This document shows, in pieces, positions 46,318 through 54,919 of a stretch of 64,000 bases of DNA. Numbering within the stretch: the stretch's first letter is position 1; the number at the start of each line of letters is the position of its first letter. A model generated the notes under the pieces. It ran no database searches. It was not told the origin of the DNA and worked only from the letters and a program-made list of their open reading frames with translations. The DNA lies in contig NZ_JANSGD010000001.1 in assembly GCF_024742075.1 (NCBI RefSeq), forward strand, positions 1 through 64,000. The letters are read 5' to 3'. A program made the translations under genes and the position numbers. Source of the DNA: Facklamia sp. 7083-14-GEN3 (GTDB lineage Bacteria; Bacillota; Bacilli; Lactobacillales; Aerococcaceae).

Positions 46318-47999
46318 AAAAAATGCGCAAACGATTTGATCGAAAATTAAGTCTGTATTTTTTTAGTATTGCTATGATGATTGTTTTATTTTTATCCTTT
46401 GCCAATTATCAATCCTCGCTTAAAATCATTAAACAGAATATCGAAAGTGAAAACAGCCAACAATTAAAAACGGCCAGTCTTTATATTGCCTCCTATTTAG
46501 AAAAGATGAAGAGTTTGAATAGCTTTTTAGCCATGACACCTGAAATGAACACTGATGAGAAAGAGGCCGTTGACAAACAAAATCTCAAAAAGACACTCGA
46601 CTTAATTAAATCCAGCGATACCATCATCAAAAACATTATGGTAATCACTAAATCAGGTCAGTTAATTACTCAAACAGACAGTGTGATGGAAGAAAAGTCC
46701 AATGTAAAAACAGAGGATTGGTATCAAGCGGCTTTACAATCGAATAATATGGCGCAAATCACGCGAGAAAATCATACAGGTTTCACTATGAACAAAAGTG
46801 AGCGAGTGATTTCTTTAAGTCATAAGATTGAAGATAGTAAGATGAACTTTCAGGGATTATCAATCATCGATGTTTCCTATAAGTTTATAGAAGATTACAT
46901 TTCTACAGTGAATTTAGGGGAAAATGGTTTTGCTTTTATTGTGGATGAAAATGGGCAATTAATTTTTGATTCCGAACAGATGAATAGTAATTCTTTAACA
47001 GAAAAGAAAGAGTATTTAGATTTAATAAATGATGTGACCGCAACCAATGAGAGTGACTACATCATTTCAACGATTTATGTACCGAATACTAATTGGCAGT
47101 TAACGCAAGTCAGAAGTCCTGAAGAAATTTATCAATTAAAACAAAAGTTATTTACCGAAATGATTTTATGGGCGCTTTTGATTTTAACCTTAAGTATTTT
47201 TTTAGCTATTTTTGTATCTAAAAAAATAACCAATCCGATTGTTAATTTAATCGATGAAATGAAGCAAGTGAATGAACAATTCGCTACCATTCCAGTGGAT
47301 CAACAAGCCTCTTTTGAAGTGAAAGAGTTAACCCAGGAATACAATTTGTTATTGGAACGAGTAAAAAGATTAACAGAGATGATTGAAGAAAAAGAAAAGG
47401 CCAAGCGAACTTTCGAGTTAAAAGCCCTCCAAAGTCAAATCAACCCGCATTTTATTTATAATACTTTGGATACGATCTTATGGTTAGTAGAATTAGGCGA
47501 AAAAGCCCAAGCCATACAAGTGATTCAAGCTCTAGGTAATTTATTGCGAACGACCTTGAGCGTCGATGAAGATCAAATTGAACTTAAAAGAGAAATAGAC
47601 CACGTCAAGCACTACATGGATATTCAAAAAATTAGGTATGACAATAAATTTGATTACACTATTTCTTTAGGTCTACATACTGAAGAACTATTAGTTCCTA
47701 AGCTAATCATCCAACCCATTGTTGAAAATGCCATCTATCATGGCATCAAAACTAAAAAAGGAAAATCACTTATTCAGATTTCGACCAGTATCCTAGATGA
47801 GGTATTGATTATTGAAATCCAAGATGACGGAATTGGTTTTCAAGAAAAGCTAAGTTCGTCGCATAACAAACCAGAATTAGGCGGTATTGGCATGGGGAAT
47901 GTCGATCAACGCTTAAAAATTCTTTATGGCGAAAATTCCGGTTTGACTTATACAAGTGATGAATGCCTGACTAGGGTAACATTAAAAATCAGAATTTAA
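46314..47999 (+). CDS. sensor histidine kinase (YesM/LytS-type, HisKA-6580 group)
   Basis: A 561-residue membrane kinase: TM1 at about 15-32, an extracytoplasmic dCache-like sensor domain (about 33-275), TM2 near 280-302, a HAMP region, then the phosphoacceptor His in SQINPHFIYNTLD and the ATPase motifs PKLIIQPIVENAIYHG and GIGMGNVDQRL. It is the partner of the AraC-type regulator and overlaps it by four bases (ATGA). The signal is unknown. Confidence 0.93.
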   Translation: MKKMRKRFDRKLSLYFFSIAMMIVLFLSFANYQSSLKIIKQNIESENSQQLKTASLYIASYLEKMKSLNSFLAMTPEMNTDEKEAVDKQNLKKTLDLIKSSDTIIKNIMVITKSGQLITQTDSVMEEKSNVKTEDWYQAALQSNNMAQITRENHTGFTMNKSERVISLSHKIEDSKMNFQGLSIIDVSYKFIEDYISTVNLGENGFAFIVDENGQLIFDSEQMNSNSLTEKKEYLDLINDVTATNESDYIISTIYVPNTNWQLTQVRSPEEIYQLKQKLFTEMILWALLILTLSIFLAIFVSKKITNPIVNLIDEMKQVNEQFATIPVDQQASFEVKELTQEYNLLLERVKRLTEMIEEKEKAKRTFELKALQSQINPHFIYNTLDTILWLVELGEKAQAIQVIQALGNLLRTTLSVDEDQIELKREIDHVKHYMDIQKIRYDNKFDYTISLGLHTEELLVPKLIIQPIVENAIYHGIKTKKGKSLIQISTSILDEVLIIEIQDDGIGFQEKLSSSHNKPELGGIGMGNVDQRLKILYGENSGLTYTSDECLTRVTLKIRI

Positions 48000-48047
48000 G
48001 ATAAAAGTGAAAAATACGTTTAAACTATTAACTTGAAAATAATTGAA

Positions 48048-48078
48048 CCAGCCATAGAGACTACTTGGCTGGCTTTTT
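48048..48078 (+). terminator. terminator of the ccdA-msrAB-two-component operon
   Basis: A seven-base arm (48048-48054) pairs with 48066-48072, followed by five T's. Confidence 0.65.
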
Positions 48079-48183
48079 GTGTGAAATGATTAGTGATTAA
48101 ATTTGTTATCCAAAATTTAATCCTCTATGATGGTAATCACAAGATTATCTTAGAAAGACTATTAAATAAATGGGAGAATTTCA

Positions 48184-49152
48184 ATGTATAAGATAGGAAA
48201 GTTATTTAATCCGGAACTTTTTCAAGGGAAAAAGAAAACAAAGAATTATTTTGAAGGTTGGTATTATAAGTTAGTGACTCACGATAAAAGTCAATCCTTG
48301 GCTTTAATCCCAGGCATTGCTTATAACAAAGAAGGGGAAGGACACGCCTTTATTCAATTGATTGATAGTATACATTATCAGACCGAATATTACCGCTTTC
48401 CTATTAGTGATTTTAAATATTCTGAGAAGGAATTGGATATCAGTATTTCTAAAAGTAATTTTCAGCAAAATCAAATTCAGATTGATTTAAGTGATCAACC
48501 TTTTCCCATTGAAGGTCATTTAACTTTTGATGAAATTGATTCCTTTCCTAAAACGTTTCTGAGACCAGGCATAATGGGTCCTTTTTCATTCGTGCCTTTT
48601 ATGGAGTGTTATCATGGGGTAGTGAATATTCATCACCGTATTTCCGGACACTTAAGGCTGAATAACCAAGTGATTGATTTCACAGATGGTTATGGCTATA
48701 TTGAAAAAGATTGGGGACGGTCCTTCCCAGACTGGTATGTTTGGCTACAGTCAAATCATTTCAGTCAAGAAAAGACTTCATTGATGTTTTCGATTGCTAA
48801 AATCCCTTGGTTGGGCAAACACTTTACAGGCTTTTTGACCTTCTTGAACCACCAAAACCAATTTTATTTATTGGCAACTTATACGGGAGCAAAAGTAAAA
48901 CAGTTGAATTATCAAGCAGGTGATATTGAAATTGAAGTAGAGGACAAACGTTATCGTCTATTAATAAAAGGTCAGTATGACCAAGGAGGCATCTTAAAAG
49001 CCCCCAAAAATGGCTTAATGGCAAGGAAAATATCTGAAAGTATTTCATCAGTGGTTCATGTGACCCTTTTTGATAAGAAAGGTAACATCCTTTTTGAAGA
49101 CCAAGGAAAAAATGCGGGCTTGGAGGTTGTAGGCAAGCAGTTAAATGGATAG
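48184..49152 (+). CDS. tocopherol-cyclase-like protein
   Basis: A 322-residue soluble protein with the family motifs NYFEGWYYK (residues about 23-31), FLRPGIMGPFSF, HHRISGHL, and GYGYIEKDWGRSFPDWYVW. These are found in the tocopherol cyclase-like family (beta-barrel, lipocalin-like). Lactobacillales make no tocopherol, so the true substrate is unknown, perhaps a lipid or isoprenoid. GGGAGAA precedes the ATG. It is followed closely by a DNA glycosylase and a methyltransferase. Confidence 0.85.
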   Translation: MYKIGKLFNPELFQGKKKTKNYFEGWYYKLVTHDKSQSLALIPGIAYNKEGEGHAFIQLIDSIHYQTEYYRFPISDFKYSEKELDISISKSNFQQNQIQIDLSDQPFPIEGHLTFDEIDSFPKTFLRPGIMGPFSFVPFMECYHGVVNIHHRISGHLRLNNQVIDFTDGYGYIEKDWGRSFPDWYVWLQSNHFSQEKTSLMFSIAKIPWLGKHFTGFLTFLNHQNQFYLLATYTGAKVKQLNYQAGDIEIEVEDKRYRLLIKGQYDQGGILKAPKNGLMARKISESISSVVHVTLFDKKGNILFEDQGKNAGLEVVGKQLNG

Positions 49153-49190
49153 TGAGGCGATTATAAATTATTGATAGGAGAAATTATTTT

Positions 49191-49706
49191 ATGACTAAAG
49201 ACAATAAACAAGATTACCAAACTATCAAGCACCCTCTTCAGCCACTATATAATGAAGACTCGCAAATTTTAATTCTAGGTTCATTTCCCTCAGTAAAAAC
49301 TAGACAGTATGGTTTTTTCTATGGCCATCCCCAAAATCGGTTCTGGCCCTTGATGGGAAATTTATTTAAGGTGGAATTAAGCACAAATATAGAAGAAAGA
49401 AGAAATTTTCTGTTAAAACATCGAATATCTGTTTACGATTCAATCTATCAATGCGATATTGTTGGATCGAGTGACGCCAGTATTAAGAATGTGATTCCGT
49501 CCGATTTAAAAGTGATTTTTGATAAGGCGTCTATTCAGCAAGTTTTTTGTAATGGTGCGACCTCTTACAAGTACTACCAAAAGTACCATGCTAAAGAGAC
49601 AGGGATCAAGGGAATTAAATTACCTTCTACCAGCCCAGCCAATGCTAGATTTCGCTTAGACGACTTGGCCTTAGAATGGAAAGAAATCCTTAAATATCTT
49701 GATTAA
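49191..49706 (+). CDS. DNA-deoxyinosine glycosylase (UDG superfamily)
   Basis: A 171-residue Mug/UDG-superfamily enzyme that removes hypoxanthine or uracil from DNA. The motif ILILGSFPSVKTRQYGFFYGHPQNRFWP and the late LPSTSPANARF are typical of the hypoxanthine-DNA glycosylase group. The ATG follows a TAGGAGA site. It lies between the tocopherol-cyclase-like gene and a methyltransferase, all on the same strand with short gaps. Confidence 0.88.
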   Translation: MTKDNKQDYQTIKHPLQPLYNEDSQILILGSFPSVKTRQYGFFYGHPQNRFWPLMGNLFKVELSTNIEERRNFLLKHRISVYDSIYQCDIVGSSDASIKNVIPSDLKVIFDKASIQQVFCNGATSYKYYQKYHAKETGIKGIKLPSTSPANARFRLDDLALEWKEILKYLD

Positions 49707-49731
49707 AGAATAGCTTAGAAAGGAGCTACCA

Positions 49732-50286
49732 TTGAATACAACTTATAATAAACATTACCAGCAAGAAGATTACTTTGGCCAACCTTATCCTGGGTTGGTT
49801 AAGTTTTTTAAAGATTATCCAAGTCGACCAACTGTTTTAGACTTGGGTTGTGGACAGGGAAGAGATGCACTATTTTTGGGGAGATTAGGGTATAAAGTCT
49901 TGGGTATAGATATAGCTGAAGTAGGTATTGAACAGATGAATCAGGTGGCTAAAGCAGAAAATCTACCAGTTGTAGGAAGAGTGGCTGATTTATATTATTA
50001 TTATTCAATAGAAGAGGAATATAAGATTATTCTATTGGATTCTATCTTCCATTTCTATAAAAACGATATACTTAAAGAAAGTAAACTATTAAAACGAATT
50101 CTCACAGAAATGCCCAAAGGCGGTTTACTTTGTAATTTTATGCTTAAGGGAGACAAACGAGAGGCTCATTTGAAAAAGATTGTCAAAGATCATATTGAAT
50201 CCTTTAAGGTGGAGGCTGACCAGTACACAGATTATCCAGAATATGATGCACAGTTTCATGTATATATTTTAAGAAAAACCTTATAA
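49732..50286 (+). CDS. class I SAM-dependent methyltransferase (TehB-like)
   Basis: A 184-residue protein with the SAM motif LDLGCGQGRDALFLGRLGYKV and LGIDIAEVGIEQM. The pattern is close to TehB-like small methyltransferases but the substrate cannot be told. The start is TTG with AAAGGAGC upstream; no ATG lies at a better position. It is 25 bases after the glycosylase and 46 before malQ. Confidence 0.83.
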   Translation: MNTTYNKHYQQEDYFGQPYPGLVKFFKDYPSRPTVLDLGCGQGRDALFLGRLGYKVLGIDIAEVGIEQMNQVAKAENLPVVGRVADLYYYYSIEEEYKIILLDSIFHFYKNDILKESKLLKRILTEMPKGGLLCNFMLKGDKREAHLKKIVKDHIESFKVEADQYTDYPEYDAQFHVYILRKTL

Positions 50287-50332
50287 TATAAATAAACGAA
50301 CATAAACAGATATATGAAAATGGAGGAAATAA

Positions 50333-51853
50333 ATGAAACGTTCCAGTGGTGTATTAATGCACATTTCTTCTTTACCAAATAAATATGGGATTGGATCCTT
50401 TGGTCAATCAGCTTACGATTTTGTTGATTTTTTATATGAAAGCAAACAAAAATTTTGGCAAATATTGCCATTAACAACGACATCCTATGGCGATTCACCT
50501 TATCAATCTTTTTCTGCCTATGCGGGTAATCCCTATTTTATTGATTTAGATTGCTTGCAAGAAGAAGGCTTATTAAAAGCTGAAGAAATTGAAGGGATAG
50601 ACTTTGGAGAGAACAATCAATCGATTGATTATGGTTTGATTTTTAAAAATCGCCAAACGATTCTCGATAAAGCAGTAGAAGCTTTTAAAAGAAAGAACTT
50701 CAGTGAAGAATATCATCAATTTTTACTAGAAAATAATCACTGGTTAGAGCCTTTCGCTGAATATATGGCTATTAAGGAAACTTTTGGTCTTAAAGCGTGG
50801 TATGAGTGGGATGAACCCGCAAGAAAGCGTGAGGCAGGAGCTATGAATAAGTACCGTGAGGACCTAGCGGATCGTTTAGACTATTACCGAATTACTCAGT
50901 TTTTCTTTAAACAACAATGGCAGAAGTTAAAAATTTACGCCAATCAAAAAGGTATAGAGATTATTGGTGATATACCTATTTATGTTGCCAGAGATAGTGT
51001 TGAAATGTGGTCGCAACCGGAGTTATTCAAAGTAGATAATCAAGGGAATCCAACTATGGTAGCAGGGACACCACCAGATAACTTTTCAGAAGATGGACAA
51101 TTTTGGGGGAATCCTATTTATGATTGGGAGTACCATCGAAAACAAAATTACGAATGGTGGATTGAGCGATTCAAGGAAAGCTTTAAACTTTATGATTGGG
51201 TGCGAATTGATCATTTTAGAGGTTTCGAATCCTTCTGGCAGGTTCCAATTACTGCTAAAACTTCAGCAGAAGGGTCTTGGACTAAGGGGCCTGGTTACGA
51301 ATTGTTTGCAAATGTCAAAAAAACGTTAGGACAACTAAATATTATTGCCGAAGATTTAGGTTTTATGACGCAAGAAGTAATCGATATGAGAGAGAAGACA
51401 GGTTTTCCAGGTATGAAGATTTTGCAATTTGGTTTTGATGATTTAGGAGACTCACCAGATTTACCTCACCATTACTCTGAGAATTCGATTGCCTATGTTG
51501 GTACACATGATAATGAAACAGCTATCGGATGGGCTATCGATACGGCTAGTCCAGAGAGTCTAAGAAAGTTAGAAGATTACCTCGGAAAATTAGAGTCTGA
51601 AAGCATAGCTGATTGCTTAAATCGCGGTATCGCTATGTCAACTTCTTGTTTAGCTGTCTATCGTATGCAGGATCTATTAAACCTAGATAACCATTCTCGG
51701 ATGAATACACCTTCAACATTAGGTGGAAATTGGCAGTGGCGAATGACTGAAAATCAGTTAACAGACGGACTTAAAAATATACTACTGAAATTAACCCAAA
51801 CTTACTATCGTGAAAATCACTTTGATAGTCTTTCGAAAGAACAATTTATTTAA
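50333..51853 (+). CDS. malQ: 4-alpha-glucanotransferase (amylomaltase)
   Basis: It transfers maltodextrin segments between glucans (GH77). The 506-residue enzyme has SGVLMHISSLPNKYGIGSFG at the N-terminus, DIPIYVARDSVEMW, the nucleophile region DWVRIDHFRGFESFW, IIAEDLGFMT and the late YVGTHDNETAIGW. TGGAGG precedes the ATG. Length is typical of bacterial MalQ. The genes that usually accompany it (sugar ABC permease, glycosidase) are only present as decayed remnants after it. Confidence 0.95.
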   Translation: MKRSSGVLMHISSLPNKYGIGSFGQSAYDFVDFLYESKQKFWQILPLTTTSYGDSPYQSFSAYAGNPYFIDLDCLQEEGLLKAEEIEGIDFGENNQSIDYGLIFKNRQTILDKAVEAFKRKNFSEEYHQFLLENNHWLEPFAEYMAIKETFGLKAWYEWDEPARKREAGAMNKYREDLADRLDYYRITQFFFKQQWQKLKIYANQKGIEIIGDIPIYVARDSVEMWSQPELFKVDNQGNPTMVAGTPPDNFSEDGQFWGNPIYDWEYHRKQNYEWWIERFKESFKLYDWVRIDHFRGFESFWQVPITAKTSAEGSWTKGPGYELFANVKKTLGQLNIIAEDLGFMTQEVIDMREKTGFPGMKILQFGFDDLGDSPDLPHHYSENSIAYVGTHDNETAIGWAIDTASPESLRKLEDYLGKLESESIADCLNRGIAMSTSCLAVYRMQDLLNLDNHSRMNTPSTLGGNWQWRMTENQLTDGLKNILLKLTQTYYRENHFDSLSKEQFI

Positions 51854-52400
51854 TAGCTCCATCAACCATCCCTTTAAGAATTTGTTTTTGTGTGAAAAGG
51901 AAAACGATAATAATTGGGATCATAATCATTAAAGGTGAAGATATGAACATATTACACTGCTTATTATAAGATCCATCAAAGCTGGAAATGGCAATATCGA
52001 GTGTTAGAATCTCATTACCTACACCTAACAATTGTTTAGTTAGAAAGAAATCATTCCAAATCTCATTTAAGATATTGATTGACACATATAGCGGCTTCAT
52101 AATATATGCATAATCACAAAGAAGAAGGTTTGCATTTTGGTTGGTGCCATCTATTTCAGCTGATTCTAGGATTTAAAGTGTTGCACCTTTAAAAAACATG
52201 AACATAAAGACAGACATTCCCATACTAGGCTAAGAATATTCCAGATAAATCCTTAAAAGTGAAAATTCATGTATGGTCCAGTTACCTTCATTGATAGGAT
52301 TTCAAACCAAGTAATGAGTGAATATATAACAACTTGGAAAGAAATAACCATCGAAGCGACAAATATATAAAGATTAGTGAAGAAGTTTTTGATTTGTATC
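51846..52400 (-). pseudogene. decayed carbohydrate (CUT1, MalG-like) ABC permease
   Basis: On the minus strand several pieces match a sugar ABC permease in order: FFTNLYIFVASMVISFQ (membrane helix), then MSVFMFMFFKGATL, the EAA-loop-like ILESAEIDGTNQNANLLLCDY, and the C-terminal ILNEIWNDFFLTKQLL plus KQILKGMVDGAIK. They are broken by at least two stop codons and one frameshift. It is convergent with and overlaps the end of malQ by 8 bases. Together with malQ this indicates a lost maltodextrin uptake system. Confidence 0.7.
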
Positions 52401-52581
52401 TAACTAATCCCCCAGTGGCTAATGAACTGACTAAGTTAATTAAGGACAAAGAAGTGACAGTAGGTTGACTAATATTTAACGAGATAATTTGGTCAGAATA
52501 TCTAGCTGACTCAATTTAAATTAGTAGAAATATATCCCTTGTGAAAGATACTTTAAGGTGGGCAGGGATGATGATCATTAA

Positions 52582-52782
52582 GCAGTTTTTGTTGTGTATC
52601 AAGACAATGAGAAGGTTTTATTGAGTATCTTTGCTTTCAATCATACAAAGCAGGGTTCAATCAAAGTACCTCTTAAAGACGGAGAGTACCGTCATCTATT
52701 TGAGGCTAGATGGATCAAAGTAGCTAAAGAAGAAATAGCCTTATCTGATAGGCCCCAATACTTATTTTATAGACAATGTTAG
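52582..52782 (+). pseudogene. C-terminal remnant, probably of a GH13 alpha-glucan hydrolase
   Basis: A short frame (AVFVVYQDNEKVLLSIFAF...) lies just after a TAA at 52579 and continues to a stop at 52782. It resembles the final beta-domain of alpha-amylase family enzymes (V-x-x-N/FNHT ... DRPQYLFYR). There is no ribosome site. It is most likely debris of a maltose-cluster glycosidase. The region 52400-52580 between the two remnants shows no recognisable gene. Confidence 0.45.
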
Positions 52783-52790
52783 GGCACATA

Positions 52791-52820
52791 GTCTCATATC
52801 AAGAAAAATTGATATGAGAC
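52791..52820. promoter_or_regulatory. candidate ArsR operator overlapping the ars promoter
   Basis: A perfect 12-base inverted repeat (52791-52802 with 52809-52820) centres on ATATCAA-N6-TTGATAT, the style of ArsR/SmtB operators. Its right arm contains the -35 box, so bound repressor would block transcription. Confidence 0.6.
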
Positions 52821-52837
52821 TTCATTTATTATACAAT
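52809..52837 (+). promoter_or_regulatory. ars operon promoter
   Basis: TTGATA (52809-52814) and TACAAT (52832-52837) are 17 bases apart, with about 30 bases from the likely start to arsR. Confidence 0.65.
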
Positions 52838-52872
52838 GAACATATCAATAAGATTTAATGTGAGGTGATAAA

Positions 52873-53178
52873 ATGGAAGACTTAAAGGTGATAGTTGATC
52901 AATACAAAGCACTAAGTGATGAGAACCGTTTAGCTATTTTGCAGCTTTTAAAGAATGGGGAACAGTGTGCTTGTGTTTTACTTGAGCAACTTGACCTTTC
53001 TCAATCGGGTTTGTCTTACCACATGAAAAAATTAGTTGAGTCCGGCATTGTTAAAGAACGTCAAGAGGGGAAATGGGTTTACTATCGTATTTCTAATCAA
53101 GGGCGGAGTCGCTTTATGTCAAATTTCAATGCTTTAACTGAGCGAAAGGAAGAAGATCAACAAGTTTTAAGCAGTTAG
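52873..53178 (+). CDS. arsR: ArsR-family arsenic-responsive repressor
   Basis: A 101-residue winged-helix repressor with LSDENRLAILQLL and the recognition helix SQSGLSYHMKKLVESGIV. The helix preceding it carries QCACVLL with Cys32 and Cys34, matching the CxC As(III)-binding motif of ArsR (ELCVCDL). It is the first gene of arsR-arsC-acr3 and probably autoregulates through the inverted repeat in its promoter. Confidence 0.92.
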   Translation: MEDLKVIVDQYKALSDENRLAILQLLKNGEQCACVLLEQLDLSQSGLSYHMKKLVESGIVKERQEGKWVYYRISNQGRSRFMSNFNALTERKEEDQQVLSS

Positions 53179-53198
53179 AAATTTAAAGGAGTTGGAAA

Positions 53199-53591
53199 AT
53201 GAAAAAAGTAGCATTTGTTTGTGTGCATAATTCTTGTCGGAGTCAAATAGCTGAAGCGCTTGCCAAACGCTATGGTCAGGGAGTAATAGAGGTATATTCA
53301 GCTGGCACAGAAGAAAGAGAACAAATCAATCAAGATGCAGTGCGTTTAATGAAAGATCTCTACCAAGTAGATATGGAAGCCGACCAGCATCCTAAACTAA
53401 TCACTGAATTGCCTGAAATCGATTATCTAATTACCATGGGTTGCAATGTCAATTGTCCATTTCTCCCCTTCAATGACCGTAAGGAAGATTGGGGTTTAGA
53501 AGATCCAAGTGGTAAGTCAGATGAAGAATTTAAAGAAGTGATTGCTGCTATTGATCAAAAAGTTAAAGAGCTAGTCGCTGAAATTAGTTAA
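53199..53591 (+). CDS. arsC: arsenate reductase, low-molecular-weight phosphatase type
   Basis: It reduces As(V) to As(III). The 130-residue protein has the P-loop CVHNSCR (Cys8, Arg14), the redox Cys82 and Cys86 in MGCNVNCPF, and EDPSGKSDEEF containing the general-acid Asp. The thioredoxin-coupled mechanism of this family is expected. The Cys spacing (82/86) is shorter than the 82/89 pair I recall for the Staphylococcus enzyme. AAAGGAG precedes the ATG, 20 bases after arsR; acr3 follows after 15. Confidence 0.92.
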   Translation: MKKVAFVCVHNSCRSQIAEALAKRYGQGVIEVYSAGTEEREQINQDAVRLMKDLYQVDMEADQHPKLITELPEIDYLITMGCNVNCPFLPFNDRKEDWGLEDPSGKSDEEFKEVIAAIDQKVKELVAEIS

Positions 53592-53606
53592 TTATAGGAG
53601 GATTTT

Positions 53607-54659
53607 ATGAATCAAGTTGAAATGAAGTCGTTTGAAAAAAACTTAACACTTTGGGTGTTAGTATGCATGGTGATTGGTGTATTAATTGGAAAATTCATTC
53701 CACAAATACCAGCCTTTCTTGGACAGTTTGAATTTTATAATGTTTCGATACCCACAACTATCCTCTTATGGATCATGATTTATCCAATGATGTTAAAAAT
53801 TGATTTTAATAGTGTCAAAAATATTGGAAAAAACCCTAAAGGTCTATACATTACTTGGATGGTTAATTGGGTAATTAAGCCACTATCCATGTATTTAATT
53901 GCTTACTTATTCTTTAATATAATCTATGGCAGCTTTTTATCATCGGAATTAGCTTCTGAGTATGTAGCGGGTGCCGTTCTCTTAGGGGCAGCTCCTTGTA
54001 CAGCTATGGTCTTTGTCTGGTCGAAATTGACACGAGGAAACAGTGCTTATACTTTGGTTCAAGTGGCAACCAATGATTTAATTCTTTTAGTAGCTTATGT
54101 GCCGATTGTTAGTTTCTTACTAAAAATGGGGAATATTACCATTCCTTGGGAAACGCTGTTATTATCCATTGTTCTTTTCATTGTTATTCCTCTTTTAATG
54201 AGCATGGTTACGCGTCGTATTACTATCTCAAATAAAGGAAATGATTATTTAGAAAATAAATTTATCCCATCCTTTGACCGCTATACCACATTAGGTCTAT
54301 TACTGACTTTGATTATTATTTTCTCTTTCCAGGGTAATCATATTATTAATCAACCACTTAATATACTCTTGATTTCAATTCCTTTAATTCTTCAAACATT
54401 ATTAATCTTTGGAATTACTTTTGCGATAGCTTATAAAGTTAACTTACCATACTCAATAGCAGCACCTTGTGGTATGATTGGCGCTTCTAACTTCTTTGAA
54501 TTAGCAGTAGCTGTAGCTATTTCACTTTTCGGACTTTCTTCTGGAGCTACCTTAACGACCGTTGTCGGTGTCTTGGTAGAAGTGCCGGTTATGTTAATGT
54601 TAGTTCGCTTTGCCAACAGTCAACAGCATCATTTTAGAAAAGAAGAGCAATCCATTTAA
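53607..54659 (+). CDS. acr3: ACR3-family arsenite exporter
   Basis: A 350-residue membrane protein with about ten helices. It exports As(III) by proton antiport. Conserved segments include GAAPCTAMVFVWSKL with the functionally important Cys, and the polar helix PCGMIGASNFFELAVA. TAGGAGG precedes the ATG. Its stop codon lies inside the loop of the terminator hairpin, closing the ars operon. Confidence 0.95.
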   Translation: MNQVEMKSFEKNLTLWVLVCMVIGVLIGKFIPQIPAFLGQFEFYNVSIPTTILLWIMIYPMMLKIDFNSVKNIGKNPKGLYITWMVNWVIKPLSMYLIAYLFFNIIYGSFLSSELASEYVAGAVLLGAAPCTAMVFVWSKLTRGNSAYTLVQVATNDLILLVAYVPIVSFLLKMGNITIPWETLLLSIVLFIVIPLLMSMVTRRITISNKGNDYLENKFIPSFDRYTTLGLLLTLIIIFSFQGNHIINQPLNILLISIPLILQTLLIFGITFAIAYKVNLPYSIAAPCGMIGASNFFELAVAVAISLFGLSSGATLTTVVGVLVEVPVMLMLVRFANSQQHHFRKEEQSI

Positions 54660-54672
54660 TGGATTGCTTTTT
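54646..54672 (+). terminator. terminator of the ars operon
   Basis: A perfect 10-bp stem (54646-54655 with 54659-54668), three-base loop holding part of the acr3 stop, and a T run. Confidence 0.82.
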
Positions 54673-54726
54673 CAGCTATCATTCGATTAAAAAATTAGCT
54701 ATGCTATAATTAAAAAAAGATTAAAA

Positions 54727-54830
54727 GGGGGTGAGTAAGATGGATACAGGAGAAGATGTTCGAGTCAAGGATACTAAGAATTGTAAAAAACATTCACTAT
54801 TTGCATCGCTTACTCGCCTTGTTTTTAGTG
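54727..54830 (+). promoter_or_regulatory. structured leader of mgtE, candidate cis-regulatory RNA
   Basis: Bases 54730-54742 can pair with 54804-54818: thirteen base pairs interrupted by a two-base bulge (one G-U), followed by TTGTTTTT, which resembles an intrinsic terminator with a 61-base insert. The left arm covers the ribosome site and start of the small ORF at 54740. A possible -10 (TATAAT) lies at about 54704. I could not match it to the M-box consensus. Mg2+ or Mn2+ sensing is inference from the neighbour. Confidence 0.45.
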
Positions 54831-54886
54831 GGTGTTCTTTAATTGTTGAACTTAAAAATGATTGTGATATGAAGAATCACAAGTAA
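54740..54886 (+). CDS. possible 48-residue leader ORF before mgtE
   Basis: ATG 54740 follows a GGGGG tract and encodes 48 residues (M-D-T-G-E-D-V-R... ending CDMKNHK) with three Cys and no clear domain. Its start is buried in the hairpin described above, so it may be a regulatory leader peptide, or not translated at all. It ends 33 bases before mgtE. Confidence 0.35.
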   Translation: MDTGEDVRVKDTKNCKKHSLFASLTRLVFSGCSLIVELKNDCDMKNHK

Positions 54887-54919
54887 TTTAAAAAAACTTT
54901 CATTTCAGGAGGGAAGCAA

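Noticed and set aside
54727-54886. M-box (ykoK) Mg2+ riboswitch before mgtE
   Set aside because: The conserved internal elements of the M-box, such as GCCAAUGGGU, are not visible, though the position would fit.
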